This document shows, in pieces, positions 21,619 to 22,396 of a stretch of DNA of 22,396 nt. The notes beneath the pieces are model-generated. The model ran no database searches. It saw only the letters and a program-made list of their open reading frames with translations, and was not told the DNA's origin. Location: the NCBI GenBank assembly GCA_900547595.1, contig URHE01000028.1, positions 1 through 22,396 on the forward strand, read 5' to 3'. Positions within the stretch are counted from its first letter, which is position 1. The number at the start of each line of letters is the position of its first letter. Source of the stretch: an uncultured Desulfovibrio sp. (lineage in GTDB: Bacteria > Desulfobacterota > Desulfovibrionia > Desulfovibrionales > Desulfovibrionaceae). Both the position numbers and the translations under genes were made by a program.

Positions 21619-22396
21619 ATGAGTGAAAAGGTGGCGGCGGACGAAGGCGCCGCGGCTTCCGGCCATGTGGCCTTCCAGCTCGGCGCCAGCGCGGCATGCC
21701 GCCAGTGGCCCCCGGAACGCTTTGCCGCCCTTGGCGACCGGCTCTGGCGCGCGGCGGGGATGCGCCCCGTCCTTCTGGGCGCCGCCGCCGAGGCGCCGCT
21801 GGCGACCGCCTATGCCCGCGCCGCCGCGCACCCCTTCGCCGATGCCGTGGGCGCCACGGACATCCCCAAACTGGCGGCCCTGCTGCGGCGCTGCCGCCTG
21901 CTCGTCACCAACGACACCGGCACCATGCACCTCGCCGCCGGGCTCGGCGTGCCGAGCCTCGCCTTCTTTTTCGCCACGGCCCAGCCCTGGGACACAGGGC
22001 CGTACCTGGCGGACTGCTGCTGCCTGGAACCGGCGCTGGAGTGCCATCCCTGCGCCTTCGGCCACGCCTGTCCGCACGGGGAGCGCTGCCGCCGGCAGCC
22101 GGAGGCCGGGCCTGTGGCGCGGCTGGCGCTCGGCTATCTGGAAACCGGCAGCTGGGAGGCGGGCCTCTCGCCGGAACTGTGCGCCGCCGTGCGGGTCTGG
22201 CGGACCGGCTTCGACGAGGACGGATTTGCCGCCGTCCACTGCCTCTCGGGGCACGAGCGTGAAGCCCGCAGTATCTGGATGGCGGAACTTCGGCGCTTCT
22301 GGCGTCAGCTTCTTGACGATCTCGGCGCGGGTTCCGCCGCGGAATCCGGCGCCCCGCGCCCCGCGCTCCGCGCCCCGCTTGCCGGCGCGCGGGAGG
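21619..22396 (+). CDS. Glycosyltransferase family 9 (heptosyltransferase-like), C-terminal half (runs off window)
   Basis: The frame is open for 259 codons from the ATG at 21619 to the window end. An AGAGG site lies 10 nt upstream, so separate translation is conceivable. The start of the domain (HVAFQLGASAACRQWPPERF, 16-35) and the donor-binding motif VTNDTGTMHLAAGLGVPSLA (96-115) are the classic C-terminal GT9 domain. A Cys-rich stretch follows (CCCLEPALECHPCAFGHAC, 133-151), which could bind metal and is typical of heptosyltransferase-like proteins around CxPC. It continues into a helical region beyond the usual GT9 end. It clearly completes the preceding half, but in a different frame. Confidence 0.8.
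   Translation, partial: MSEKVAADEGAAASGHVAFQLGASAACRQWPPERFAALGDRLWRAAGMRPVLLGAAAEAPLATAYARAAAHPFADAVGATDIPKLAALLRRCRLLVTNDTGTMHLAAGLGVPSLAFFFATAQPWDTGPYLADCCCLEPALECHPCAFGHACPHGERCRRQPEAGPVARLALGYLETGSWEAGLSPELCAAVRVWRTGFDEDGFAAVHCLSGHEREARSIWMAELRRFWRQLLDDLGAGSAAESGAPRPALRAPLAGARE

Overview
The window is GC-rich chromosomal DNA from a Gram-negative bacterium. It encodes lipoproteins, a tripartite RND efflux system, flagellar-type and heptosyltransferase-type proteins and a sigma-54-like promoter. Gene content and protein style most resemble Desulfovibrionaceae (Desulfovibrio and relatives). This is an inference from remembered families, not a search result. I see no insertion sequence, integrase, CRISPR array, rRNA or tRNA gene. 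Most of the window looks like ordinary chromosome with several poorly characterised lineage-type genes.

Layout, left to right. Positions 1-1159 (+) hold the end of nadD and a TPR-like protein. Positions 1215-4539 (-) hold pncA, pncB and hemW, read leftward. NadD, PncB and PncA are three consecutive enzymes of nicotinamide-to-NAD salvage, and all lie within 4.6 kb. Positions 4783-7909 (+) hold a minimal flagellar rod/hook-like protein, an NlpC/P60 cell-wall hydrolase lipoprotein with a long basic tail, glutamyl-Q tRNA(Asp) synthetase and a small unknown protein. Positions 8006-14613 (-) hold an efflux operon in the order MFP, RND pump, outer-membrane channel, unknown membrane protein. The last two junctions are ATGA overlaps, and a strong intrinsic terminator sits in the first codons of the fourth gene. 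A 515-bp intergenic region follows, with an AT-rich promoter-like island and a 40-bp multi-hairpin terminator. Positions 15129-18774 (-) hold topA, an XdhC-type Rossmann protein overlapping topA, and an unknown membrane-anchored protein. Positions 19010-22396 (+) hold a TraT-like lipoprotein, a GH46/lysozyme-like hydrolase behind a sigma-54-type promoter, and a GT9 glycosyltransferase split into two reading frames and running off the window.

The points most worth a second look are the terminator inside the fourth efflux gene, the histone-H1-like tail on the NlpC/P60 lipoprotein, the sigma-54-type promoter before a leaderless cell-wall hydrolase, the split glycosyltransferase, the XdhC-like gene coupled to topA, and the hairpin-rich leaders around pncA/pncB and upstream of the efflux operon. 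I found no clear new multi-gene defence or mobile system.
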